Under the pieces are notes generated by a model. It saw only the letters and a program-made list of their open reading frames with translations, was not told where the DNA came from and made no database searches. Positions 6,895 to 13,102 of a DNA stretch of 16,013 nt are shown in pieces. Position numbers and translations under genes: made by a program. Position 1 is the first letter of the stretch. Each line of letters starts with the position of its first letter. Source of the stretch: Sphingomonadales bacterium (lineage in GTDB: Bacteria; Pseudomonadota; Alphaproteobacteria; Sphingomonadales; Sphingomonadaceae); NCBI GenBank assembly GCA_024636595.1, contig JAGXGT010000169.1, forward strand, positions 1 through 16,013, written 5' to 3'.

Positions 6895-7820
6895 CCGAAA
6901 ATAGCAGTTGGAAAGACCGCCTGTTCGGCGGGTTCAGCAAGACGTCGTCGCGTCTGACCGAAAATCTGTCGGGGCTTGTTACCAAGGCGAAGCTCGATGA
7001 AGCAACGCTGGATGATATTGAAGACGCCTTGATCCTGTCGGATCTTGGGCCAGCGACCGCCGCAACTATAAGGGAAAAGCTGGCAGTCGAGCGCTTCGAA
7101 AAAGGCCTGACCGAACATGCGGTGAAAGAGATTATCAAGCGCGAGATCACCGCGATTCTGGAACCGGTAGCGATTCCTCTGGAAATTGCCGCCTTTCCGC
7201 GTCCGCAGGTCATATTGGTCATCGGTGTCAATGGATCCGGCAAAACCACCACCATTGCAAAACTGGCGCATCTGTTTCTGGAACAGGATTATGGCGTGAT
7301 GCTGGCCGCCGGCGATACGTTCCGGGCGGGCGCCATTGGACAGCTCAAGATCTGGGCCGAAAGACTGGGCGTGCCGATCATCAGCGGGCCGCAGGGCGGC
7401 GACAGTGCCAGTATTGTCTATGAAGGGGTCAAGCAGGCCACGGCCACCGGGATCGATGTGTTAATCGTTGATACAGCGGGCCGGTTGCAGAACCGTAGCG
7501 AGTTGATGGATGAACTGGACAAGATCCGGCGTGTGCTGGGCCGCCTCAATCCGGAGGCGCCGCACAATGTCGTGCTGGTGCTCGATGCGACGACCGGACA
7601 GAATGCCCTCTCCCAGATCGAAGTGTTTCGCGACGTCGCCAAGGTCACGGGATTGATCATGACCAAGCTGGATGGCACCGCCCGCGGCGGGGTACTGGTG
7701 GCAGCAGCCAAACAGTTTGGATTGCCGATCCATGCCATCGGGATTGGTGAAACCGTTGAAGACCTGAGACCGTTCAAGGCCGAAGATTTGGCCGCAGCCA
7801 TAGCCGGGATAGAAAAATGA
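6891..7820 (+). CDS. ftsY: SRP receptor GTPase FtsY
   Basis: FtsY is the membrane-associated receptor that docks Ffh-ribosome complexes at the translocon. The 309-aa form has the N domain (about 1-90) and G domain: P-loop G-V-N-G-S-G-K-T (112-119), D-T-A-G-R-L-Q (194-200), T-K-L-D-G (258-262), then A-R-G-G. The long acidic A domain of E. coli FtsY is absent, as in many alphaproteobacteria. An amphipathic N-terminal helix (W-K-D-R-L-F-G-G-F) probably provides membrane contact. The start is GTG within a GTGA overlap, with AAGGTGG upstream inside mtaB. It also overlaps yciB by ATGA. Confidence 0.96.
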   Translation: MTENSSWKDRLFGGFSKTSSRLTENLSGLVTKAKLDEATLDDIEDALILSDLGPATAATIREKLAVERFEKGLTEHAVKEIIKREITAILEPVAIPLEIAAFPRPQVILVIGVNGSGKTTTIAKLAHLFLEQDYGVMLAAGDTFRAGAIGQLKIWAERLGVPIISGPQGGDSASIVYEGVKQATATGIDVLIVDTAGRLQNRSELMDELDKIRRVLGRLNPEAPHNVVLVLDATTGQNALSQIEVFRDVAKVTGLIMTKLDGTARGGVLVAAAKQFGLPIHAIGIGETVEDLRPFKAEDLAAAIAGIEK

Positions 7821-8455
7821 CCGAAGCAACCGCAATTGAAGAAATTCCAAAAGATCACAGAGGCCTGAGTTTCGCGCTCGATTTCGGACCGCTCTTGATT
7901 TTCTTTCTGGTGTATAAATTTGGTGCGCCGGAAGGCAATCCGATCACCTCGGCCATCTATGGCACGGTAGCGTTCATGGTCGCGATCGTTGTCGCGATGG
8001 TGGTTTCAAAGTGGAAGCTCGGCAAGGTATCGCCGATGATGTGGATGTCGGCGATTTTGATCCTCGGATTTGGCGCCCTCACCATTTATTTCAACGACCC
8101 GCGTTTCATCCAGCACAAGCCGACGATTATTTATGCCGGCTTTGCGCTGATATTATTTGGCGGCCTGCTCCGCGGCAAAGCCATGCTCAAAAGCCTGCTG
8201 CAGGCGGCGTTCGAAGGGTTGAACGATGAAGGCTGGCTGAAATTGTCGCGCAACTGGGGCCTGTTTTTTGCGGCAATGGCCGTGATCAATGAGCTGATGG
8301 TGGCGACACTGGATTTTGACTGGTGGCTGACGATCAAGGTTTGGGGTGTACCTGCCGTTTCCTTCCTCTTTGCCATGGCCAATATTCCGATGCTGATGAA
8401 GCACGGCTTATCGGTCGAAGAAAAGCCGCGCCCTGAAGGTCAGGACGCGGCTTGA
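7817..8455 (+). CDS. yciB: Septation protein A / inner-membrane-spanning protein YciB (IspZ)
   Basis: YciB (IspA/IspZ) is a multi-pass inner-membrane protein linked to intracellular septation and cell-envelope synthesis. The 212-aa product begins with a short soluble segment, then D-F-G-P-L-L-I-F-F (family signature). About five hydrophobic helices follow up to residue 195. K-P-T-I-I-Y-A and the W-x-x-L-x-x-N-W-G segment near 145-155 are typical. It overlaps ftsY by 4 nt and closes the dapF operon. Its last nine or so codons double as the arms of a strong hairpin, so the 3' end is under both coding and structural constraint. Confidence 0.9.
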   Translation: MTEATAIEEIPKDHRGLSFALDFGPLLIFFLVYKFGAPEGNPITSAIYGTVAFMVAIVVAMVVSKWKLGKVSPMMWMSAILILGFGALTIYFNDPRFIQHKPTIIYAGFALILFGGLLRGKAMLKSLLQAAFEGLNDEGWLKLSRNWGLFFAAMAVINELMVATLDFDWWLTIKVWGVPAVSFLFAMANIPMLMKHGLSVEEKPRPEGQDAA

Positions 8456-8475
8456 AGACTTTTCGTTTTGTTTTG
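8423..8475 (+). terminator. Bidirectional terminator inside the yciB 3' end
   Basis: AAGCCGCG (8423-8430) pairs with CGCGGCTT (8446-8453). After a single mismatch, CCTGA (8432-8436) pairs with TCAGG (8440-8444), leaving a 3-nt loop. A T-rich run (8459-8476) follows on the plus strand, and TTTTCTTC follows the stem on the minus strand. It lies between the convergent yciB and sodB, so it can stop transcription from both sides. The stem is coding DNA of yciB. Confidence 0.8.
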
Positions 8476-8477
8476 TT

Positions 8478-9086
8478 CTAGCTGGTTTGATCGGCGCGGC
8501 TGACGCCGTCTCCGTCCATGTTCAGGGCCACGAAGTCCCAGTCGATTGCATTGTCGAGCAAGGCTGAAACATAGTCGGGACGGGCATTCTGGTAATCCAG
8601 ATAATAAGCATGTTCCCAGACATCGAGGGTGAAGAGCGGTTTGACGCCATGAGCGACGGGTGTGTCGGCATCGTGATAAGAGGTAATTTTCAGTTCATCA
8701 CCATCGAGCACCAGCCAAGCCCAGCCACTGGCGAAATGCCCGGTTGCTTCATCCTTGAATTTTGACTTGAAATCATCGATCGAACCGAAGGTTGTTTCCA
8801 GACGGTCCTTCAACTCGCCGGAGACTTCCTTTTTCTCGGGCGAGAGGCAGAGCCAGTAAAAGCTGTGGTTCCAGACTTGCGCTGCATTGTTGAACAAGCC
8901 GCCATCTGCCGCTTTTATGATTTCCGAAAGCTTTTTGCCTTCATGATCGGTACCCTTGATCGCGTCATTGGTCTTGCTGACATAGGCATTGTGATGCTTG
9001 CCATGATGATAGTTGAACGTTTCCTCTGAGATCAGGTCTCCGAAAGCATTTTTGTCATAAGGGAGCGGGGGAAGTTCGAAAGCCAT
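8478..9086 (-). CDS. sodB: Iron superoxide dismutase
   Basis: A cytoplasmic Fe-type superoxide dismutase converting superoxide to O2 and H2O2. The 202-aa protein has metal ligands in family context: H27 (Y-H-H-G-K-H-H), H74 (V-W-N-H-S-F-Y-W), D155 and H159 (D-V-W-E-H-A-Y-Y-L-D-Y-Q-N). Second-sphere Q70 in N-N-A-A-Q is the position that marks the iron type. G-W-A-W-L-V is also typical. GGAGA lies before the ATG. The gene is monocistronic, convergent with yciB, with a palindrome in its upstream region. Confidence 0.96.
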   Translation of the reverse strand: MAFELPPLPYDKNAFGDLISEETFNYHHGKHHNAYVSKTNDAIKGTDHEGKKLSEIIKAADGGLFNNAAQVWNHSFYWLCLSPEKKEVSGELKDRLETTFGSIDDFKSKFKDEATGHFASGWAWLVLDGDELKITSYHDADTPVAHGVKPLFTLDVWEHAYYLDYQNARPDYVSALLDNAIDWDFVALNMDGDGVSRADQTS

Positions 9087-9116
9087 AGTGTCGTTTCTCC
9101 ATTTTTGTGATATTCA

Positions 9117-9130
9117 ATGCGTCAACGCAT
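9117..9130. promoter_or_regulatory. Palindrome upstream of sodB, possible operator
   Basis: ATGCGT and ACGCAT flank a central CA, a perfect 6-2-6 palindrome about 30 bp upstream of the sodB start. It lies in the stretch expected to contain the promoter, although no clean -35/-10 pair is visible. A second small inverted repeat, TGCCC-CTTT-GGGCA, lies at 9159-9172. The regulator is unknown. Confidence 0.35.
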
Positions 9131-9268
9131 CAACAGCAAAAAAGATGCAAGGTCAATTGCCCCTTTGGGCACGCGACGCGCAGAGAAACCGGTTTTTTCG
9201 TGACATCATCCCGGTAGAGGCATAGCGTTGTCGCCTAATCAGTAAATATGTCCTGGGGGGGATGAAAA

Positions 9269-9832
9269 ATGACGAAATTTTTTGGAAATCTGAATGCGGT
9301 GATGATCGTTGGCGTGATTGCTGCACTCGCGCTGATGTTTGGTCTGGATGGCGATATGGTTACCGGCAACGCAATCGGTCGCTGGCTGCATCTGTTCTTC
9401 GGCGTGCTGTGGATCGGACTTCTTTATTATCTGAACTTTGTTCAGGTACCGCTGATGCCCACCATTCCGGATGAGCTGAAACCCGCCGTCGGCAAGCATA
9501 TTGCACCCAAAGTGCTGTTCTATTTCCGCTGGGCCGCCTTGCTGACGGTCGTCACCGGCCTTTATGTCGCCTGGGCCAGTGGCTGGGTTCATCAGGCAAT
9601 GACCCTGCAGGCACCTTATGCGTTGATCGGCACCGGAATGTGGATCGCCATTATCATGGCGGCCAATGTCTGGTTTATCATCTGGCCCAAACAGAAAAAG
9701 GTTCTCGGCATCGTGGAAGCCTCGGCCGACGAAAAAGCAGCCGCGGGCAAAATCGCGCTGATGGCGTCACGCACGAACGTTCTGCTTTCGCTGCCGATGT
9801 TCTACGCAATGGTGAACGCCAACGCAGGCTGA
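9269..9832 (+). CDS. PuuD-like multi-pass membrane protein
   Basis: A 187-aa integral membrane protein with about five hydrophobic segments (roughly 10-26, 38-62, 84-103, 116-138 and 168-185). The segment R-W-L-H-L-F-F-G-V-L-W-I-G-L-L-Y-Y matches the style of the membrane domain of urate hydroxylase PuuD (DUF989-like), but the C-terminal cytochrome c part of full PuuD is absent. H41, H77 and H108 could be heme or metal ligands, as an inference. I do not assign urate oxidation, since no purine-catabolism gene is nearby. A G-rich tract just upstream (9254-9261) may act as the ribosome-binding site, and a clear terminator follows. Confidence 0.75.
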   Translation: MTKFFGNLNAVMIVGVIAALALMFGLDGDMVTGNAIGRWLHLFFGVLWIGLLYYLNFVQVPLMPTIPDELKPAVGKHIAPKVLFYFRWAALLTVVTGLYVAWASGWVHQAMTLQAPYALIGTGMWIAIIMAANVWFIIWPKQKKVLGIVEASADEKAAAGKIALMASRTNVLLSLPMFYAMVNANAG

Positions 9833-9854
9833 AACTGGAAGAACTGGAAGCATG

Positions 9855-9879
9855 AAGAGGGCTTCGCGGCCCTCTTTTT
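9855..9879 (+). terminator. Intrinsic terminator between the PuuD-like gene and pspF
   Basis: AAGAGGGC (9855-9862) and GCCCTCTT (9869-9876) form a perfect 8-bp stem with a 6-nt loop. The right arm merges into a five-T run (9875-9879). It sits 22 bp after the upstream stop codon. It also abuts the end of the convergent pspF gene, so it may act on both transcripts. Confidence 0.88.
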
Positions 9880-10920
9880 CTATGACCCGAGCAGATCGTG
9901 CCGCTTCAGAGAATGGCGCAGCTGATCATAGGTGAGGTTCAGGGTCTTGGCCGTTTGTCGCTGATTATAGCGCGATTTTGCCAGGGCTGCTTCCAATATC
10001 CGTTTTTCATAAGCTTCGACCGCTGCCTTCATATCGTCGATTCGATCGAAGGCAGGTTCAGGCGCGGCGGTTTCGGCGCGGTCCGGGGAAGTATCTTCTG
10101 CTTCTGTCGGCACGGCCTGCTGCTTGACCTGTTTCTCCCGAGGCTTCCAGGGCGATTCAAAGGGATCGAACACGACATGGTCCACCGGTCTGCTATGGTC
10201 ATTCCATTGATAGACGGCGCGCTCGATCACATTGCGCAATTCCCGGACGTTGCCCGGCCAGTCGTGCCGGTTCAGTGCCTCAGAAGCGAGACGACCAAAA
10301 CCAGGCCAAGTCGGCCATTCCAGTTCGGCGGCCATCCGGCGGCCGAAATAGTCCATCAGTACCGGGATATCGCCTTCGCGCACGCGGAGCGGCGGCAGGG
10401 TGACAACTTCAAAAGACAGGCGGTCGAGCAAGTCGGCGCGAAATTTATTCTCGTCGGCCATTTTCGGCAGATCGGCATTGGTCGCCGCGACGATCCGGAC
10501 ATCGACGCGCTGCGGCCGGGAGGATCCGATCCGGGTGATTTCGCCATATTCAACCGCCCGCAGCAGCCGTTCCTGCGCGCCGGTCGACAAGGTTCCGAGT
10601 TCGTCGAGGAACAAGGTACCGCCGTCGGCTTCCTCGAATCGCCCTACCCTTGCCTTGGTTGCCCCGGTAAAGGCCCCGGCTTCGTGACCGAATAATTCTG
10701 CCTCGATCAGGGTTTCCGGCATGGCTGCACAATTGAGCGTGATGAACGGCCCGTCCCAGCGCATACTGAGCCGGTGCAGGCGTTCCGCAATCAGCTCCTT
10801 GCCGGTGCCACGCTCGCCTACGACCAGCACCGGACGATTGAGCGGCGCCGCCCGACTGGCCTTTTCCACCGCGTCGAGAAAAGCGCCCGATTCGCCGACA
10901 AATTGCGTTTCGCGTTCCAT
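9880..10920 (-). CDS. pspF: PspF, sigma-54 enhancer-binding activator of the psp operon
   Basis: PspF is the AAA+ activator that opens sigma-54 promoters of the psp regulon and is held inactive by PspA. The 346-aa protein has no N-terminal receiver, as expected. It shows Walker A G-E-R-G-T-G-K-E (35-42), the sigma-54-contacting G-A-F-T-G-A loop (82-87), Walker B T-L-F-L-D-E-L (102-108), and a C-terminal Fis-type helix-turn-helix (N-Q-R-Q-T-A-K-T-L...Y-D-Q-L-R). The start at 10920 aligns with the family N-terminus (F-V-G-E-S). A TTG 36 bp upstream is possible but less likely. No Shine-Dalgarno is visible. The gene diverges from the psp operon it should control. Confidence 0.95.
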   Translation of the reverse strand: MERETQFVGESGAFLDAVEKASRAAPLNRPVLVVGERGTGKELIAERLHRLSMRWDGPFITLNCAAMPETLIEAELFGHEAGAFTGATKARVGRFEEADGGTLFLDELGTLSTGAQERLLRAVEYGEITRIGSSRPQRVDVRIVAATNADLPKMADENKFRADLLDRLSFEVVTLPPLRVREGDIPVLMDYFGRRMAAELEWPTWPGFGRLASEALNRHDWPGNVRELRNVIERAVYQWNDHSRPVDHVVFDPFESPWKPREKQVKQQAVPTEAEDTSPDRAETAAPEPAFDRIDDMKAAVEAYEKRILEAALAKSRYNQRQTAKTLNLTYDQLRHSLKRHDLLGS

Positions 10921-10926
10921 AGCCAA

Positions 10927-10956
10927 GATATAGTGCCAATTCCCATTAAATGGCAA
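10927..10956 (-). promoter_or_regulatory. Candidate pspF promoter
   Basis: On the minus strand TTGCCA (10956-10951, 5/6) and TATATC (10932-10927, 4/6) are 18 bp apart. The predicted transcription start falls at or next to the ATG at 10920, which would make pspF mRNA leaderless and would explain the absent Shine-Dalgarno. The promoter overlaps the inverted repeats assigned to PspF binding, consistent with autorepression as known in E. coli. Confidence 0.4.
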
Positions 10957-10966
10957 TTAATACCAT
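10934..10966. promoter_or_regulatory. Putative PspF-binding upstream activating sequences
   Basis: Clustered inverted repeats: TGCCA (10934-10938) with TGGCA (10951-10955), CCATT-A-AATGG (10943-10953), and AATGG (10949-10953) with CCATT (10962-10966). They lie about 80 to 115 bp before the predicted sigma-54 start, the usual distance for PspF enhancer sites. The exact protein footprint is inferred. Confidence 0.45.
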
Positions 10967-11001
10967 TCCTCGTGGCCGGAAAAATTTACATTATTGTTAT
11001 T

Positions 11002-11014
11002 ATTCAATGTGTTA
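11002..11014 (+). promoter_or_regulatory. IHF-like site in the psp promoter
   Basis: ATTCAATGTGTTA matches the IHF core WATCAANNNNTTR with one mismatch. It lies in an AT-rich stretch between the PspF repeats and the -24 element. In E. coli IHF bends DNA at the equivalent place in the psp promoter. Confidence 0.4.
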
Positions 11015-11021
11015 AGACAGT

Positions 11022-11037
11022 TGGCACGGCTTCTGCA
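11022..11037 (+). promoter_or_regulatory. Sigma-54 (-24/-12) promoter of the psp operon
   Basis: TGGCACGGCTTCTGCA matches the sigma-54 consensus TGGCAC-N5-TTGCW with one substitution. The invariant GG (11023-11024) and GC (11035-11036) are exactly 10 bp apart. The predicted start is near 11048, about 34 bp before the first ATG of the operon. Its location between divergent pspF and the psp genes makes the assignment strong. Confidence 0.9.
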
Positions 11038-11081
11038 ATGTTGGTTTCATATACGAACCGCATCAACTTCTGGAGGACAAC

Positions 11082-11258
11082 ATGCCAGCACTGAACAAAA
11101 TGAGCCGCACCGATATTTCCGCGATCGTCTCGATCCTGCTTTTTGGCGTGACGATTTTGATCAGCGCCGTCGGACCGGCACAGGCCGAAGGCACGATCGT
11201 CAACGACCAGAACGATTCCCCCTCTGTCAGCTTTGTTAACCCAGGTTACCGGGCATGA
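11082..11258 (+). CDS. 58-aa exported micropeptide, first gene of the psp operon
   Basis: A small ORF directly downstream of the sigma-54 promoter, with a strong TGGAGG Shine-Dalgarno (11071-11076). The product starts M-P-A-L-N-K-M-S-R-T and continues with a hydrophobic segment (about 13-31). It then has A-Q-A followed by E-G, which fits a signal peptidase I site after residue 35. Cleavage would release a 23-residue peptide rich in N, D, S and V. Without cleavage it would be a single-pass membrane peptide. I know no family for it. Its TGA overlaps an ATG (11255) in ATGA fashion, but the next real gene, pspA, starts 149 nt later, past a hairpin. The coding call rests on the ribosome-binding site, promoter position and signal-like composition. 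Confidence 0.7.
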   Translation: MPALNKMSRTDISAIVSILLFGVTILISAVGPAQAEGTIVNDQNDSPSVSFVNPGYRA

Positions 11259-11263
11259 CAGAC

Positions 11264-11320
11264 AAAATGGCCGGGACCCCTTCTTTCCCCCTTGCCGAAG
11301 TCAGGTCCCGGCCACCTTTT
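11264..11320 (+). terminator. Terminator-like hairpin between the micropeptide and pspA
   Basis: TGGCCGGGACC (11268-11278) and GGTCCCGGCCA (11304-11314) form a perfect 11-bp GC-rich stem with a 25-nt loop. AAAA before and TTTT after (with a 2-nt bulge) add a short AT segment. It follows the micropeptide stop by six bases to the A run and lies 94 bp before pspA. It could act as a partial terminator, an RNA-processing boundary or a stability element separating a short abundant transcript from the full operon. Confidence 0.55.
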
Positions 11321-11407
11321 GAAATTCAACAGGTTGATGTAGAACAGGACCGGAGCGAAGGCTCGAACAAGTTTCAACATAACCACAGACGCAACCGGAG
11401 TATGTAC

Positions 11408-12082
11408 ATGGCAGGTATTTTTTCAAGAACGCGCGATATCATCGCCGCCAACGTCACCGACATGCTGGACAAGGCCGAAGACCCATCGAAGATGATCCGC
11501 ATGATCATCCTAGAGATGGAGGAAACCCTGGTCGAAGTCCGCGCCTCTGCCGCTCGCACGATTGCCGACCAGAAGGAAATGCGCCGGCATATCGACAAGC
11601 TTGATCATCTGACCGAGGACTGGAGCGAAAAAGCCCAGCTCGCGCTGTCAAAGGATCGCGAAGACCTCGCCAAGGCGGCGCTCGTCGAAAAGCGCAAGGC
11701 TGCGGACATGGCAGACCAGTTGAAAGCAGAAATTCAGGTGCTGGATGACGCGCTTCGCTCTTCGGAGGGCGACATCGCGAAACTGCAGAAGAAGCTGCAG
11801 GAAGCCCGCTCGCGCCAGAGCAGCCTGGTCAATCGTCTGGAAAGTGCTGAAAATCGCGTGAAGCTGCGCGAAATGTACAATGGCGAAAAAGTCCACGATG
11901 CCTTCTCGCGGTTCGAATATCTCGAACGGCAGGTCGATTTCGCCGAAGGCCGCGCCGACTCGCTCAGCATGGGCGGAGAGCCGCAGAGTCTGGAAAACCA
12001 GATCGCGGCGCTGGAATCCAGCGACAAGGTCGACGAAGAACTGGAAGCCATGAAGGCGGCCATGAAAAAAGGTGACGCATAA
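11408..12082 (+). CDS. pspA: Phage shock protein A
   Basis: PspA is the ESCRT-III/IM30-family peripheral membrane protein that binds stressed inner membrane and inhibits PspF. The 224-aa product starts M-A-G-I-F-S-R-T-R-D-I-I-A-A-N, the amphipathic helix that binds lipid. It continues with L-D-K-A-E-D-P-S-K-M-I-R (the family's A-E-D-P signature) and long coiled-coil helices to the C-terminus. The start at 11408 was chosen because GGAG lies seven bases upstream and the family begins here. The same frame is open back to 11255, but that segment contains the hairpin and lacks conserved features. pspB begins on the last base of its TAA. Confidence 0.97.
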   Translation: MAGIFSRTRDIIAANVTDMLDKAEDPSKMIRMIILEMEETLVEVRASAARTIADQKEMRRHIDKLDHLTEDWSEKAQLALSKDREDLAKAALVEKRKAADMADQLKAEIQVLDDALRSSEGDIAKLQKKLQEARSRQSSLVNRLESAENRVKLREMYNGEKVHDAFSRFEYLERQVDFAEGRADSLSMGGEPQSLENQIAALESSDKVDEELEAMKAAMKKGDA

Positions 12083-12390
12083 TGCAGGAAGAACTCATCA
12101 TCATCCCCATCGTCATGGGAACCTTGTTCATCGGTCTGCCCTGGTTGATTTTCCACTATGTCACAAAATGGAAAACGGCCGCGACGATCACCAACGAAGA
12201 TGAAAATCTGCTGGAAGAATTGCACCATATGGCGCGCCGGCTGGATGACCGGATGGAAACGATCGAACGCATCATGGCGGCGGACAATCCCGATTGGCGT
12301 CAATCCGCGCTGCCAACACCATCCGCTGACCCTGCCCCAACGCTCGAAAATTTTGACGAGCTGCTGAAAAAAGAAAGGCACCCATCATGA
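12082..12390 (+). CDS. pspB: Phage shock protein B
   Basis: PspB is a small inner-membrane partner of PspC that senses stress and draws PspA away from PspF. The 102-aa product has an N-terminal transmembrane helix (about 6-28, with L-P-W-L-I-F-H-Y). A cytoplasmic coil follows, with L-D-D-R-M-E-T-I-E-R-I-M and then the family's N-P-D-W-R ending (about 71-75). About 27 extra residues, rich in proline and charged residues, follow that point. E. coli PspB stops near residue 74, so this is an extended form. It overlaps pspA by 1 nt and pspC by 4 nt. Confidence 0.93.
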   Translation: MQEELIIIPIVMGTLFIGLPWLIFHYVTKWKTAATITNEDENLLEELHHMARRLDDRMETIERIMAADNPDWRQSALPTPSADPAPTLENFDELLKKERHPS

Positions 12391-12770
12391 GCTCCTCTCG
12401 TACAAAATTCTATCTCGACAAGAAACGCGCCAAATGGAGTGGTGTCTGCGCCGGGATCGCCGATTACACCGGGATCAATGTGGCCTGGGTTCGACTCGCC
12501 GCCATCATCGCAACGGTCACATTCGCATTTCCCTGGACGCTGATAGCCTATTGGATCGCGGCCAAAATATCCGAGCCAAAACCGATGGGCATGTATCTCA
12601 GCGATCCGGAAGACACCAAATTCTGGCAGGGCGTGCGCCAGTCACCGCGCCGCACCACGCGCGATATCAAATCGCGCTTCCGGGAAATCGATCGCAAGCT
12701 GGCCGACATGGAACTCTATTACACCAGCAAGAATACGACGCTGTCGAACGAGATCGAAAATCTGCGCTGA
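12387..12770 (+). CDS. pspC: Phage shock protein C
   Basis: PspC is an inner-membrane sensor acting with PspB. The 127-aa product opens with the PspC domain: K-F-Y-L-D-K-K-R-A-K-W-S-G-V-C-A-G-I-A-D-Y, V-R-L-A-A-I, and a hydrophobic helix near residues 37-58 (P-W-T-L-I-A-Y-W-I-A). A soluble tail follows with a predicted coil, ending L-S-N-E-I-E-N-L-R. That ending is the same motif that closes most of the six small genes downstream, which suggests a shared interaction module. The start overlaps pspB by ATGA. Confidence 0.94.
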   Translation: MSSSRTKFYLDKKRAKWSGVCAGIADYTGINVAWVRLAAIIATVTFAFPWTLIAYWIAAKISEPKPMGMYLSDPEDTKFWQGVRQSPRRTTRDIKSRFREIDRKLADMELYYTSKNTTLSNEIENLR

Positions 12771-12793
12771 GCGTCTGAACAGGGAGAATGGAA

Positions 12794-13102
12794 ATGGATT
12801 GGGGAAGCCCGCAGTTTGTCTTGGGGATCATCGCCATCAGTTATGGAGCGTGGATCGTCAACAACTGGATCCGAGCCAAGCATGGCTATGAACTTGAAGA
12901 TGAATGGGGCGGAAAGTCTGGTAAATCCAGCAAAACGAGCCCGGACGAGCAACGCAAGATCGAATTGTTGTCCTCGGAAAATGAACAACTGGTCGGGAAA
13001 ATAGACCGGCTGCAGGAACGGCTTCAGGTGCTCGAACGGATCGCCACCGATCCAGCCAAACGCACCGCCGACGAAATCGAAGCCTTGCGGGAGCAGAACT
13101 GA
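12794..13102 (+). CDS. PspB-like small membrane coiled-coil protein 1
   Basis: First of six tandem paralogs after pspC. The 102-aa product has one N-terminal transmembrane helix (about 6-25). A juxtamembrane motif follows, W-I-R-A-K-H-G-Y-E-L-E-D-E-W-G, then a polar linker and a coiled coil with R-L-Q-V-L-E-R-I-A-T-D and E-I-E-A-L-R-E. Topology and coil resemble PspB, but the N-P-D-W-R ending is replaced by the E-I-E-x-L-R tail. The ATG at 12794 is favoured because AGGGAG (12781-12786) sits seven bases upstream. The in-frame ATG at 12788 is too close to it. The gene lies 23 bp after pspC, and its TGA shares a base with the next ATG. Confidence 0.82.
   Translation: MDWGSPQFVLGIIAISYGAWIVNNWIRAKHGYELEDEWGGKSGKSSKTSPDEQRKIELLSSENEQLVGKIDRLQERLQVLERIATDPAKRTADEIEALREQN

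Noticed and set aside
11255..11407. N-terminal extension of PspA by 51 residues from ATG 11255
   Set aside because: The frame is open and in ATGA overlap with the micropeptide, but PspA family similarity and a good Shine-Dalgarno both point to 11408, and the extension contains the strong hairpin. A minor extended form cannot be excluded.
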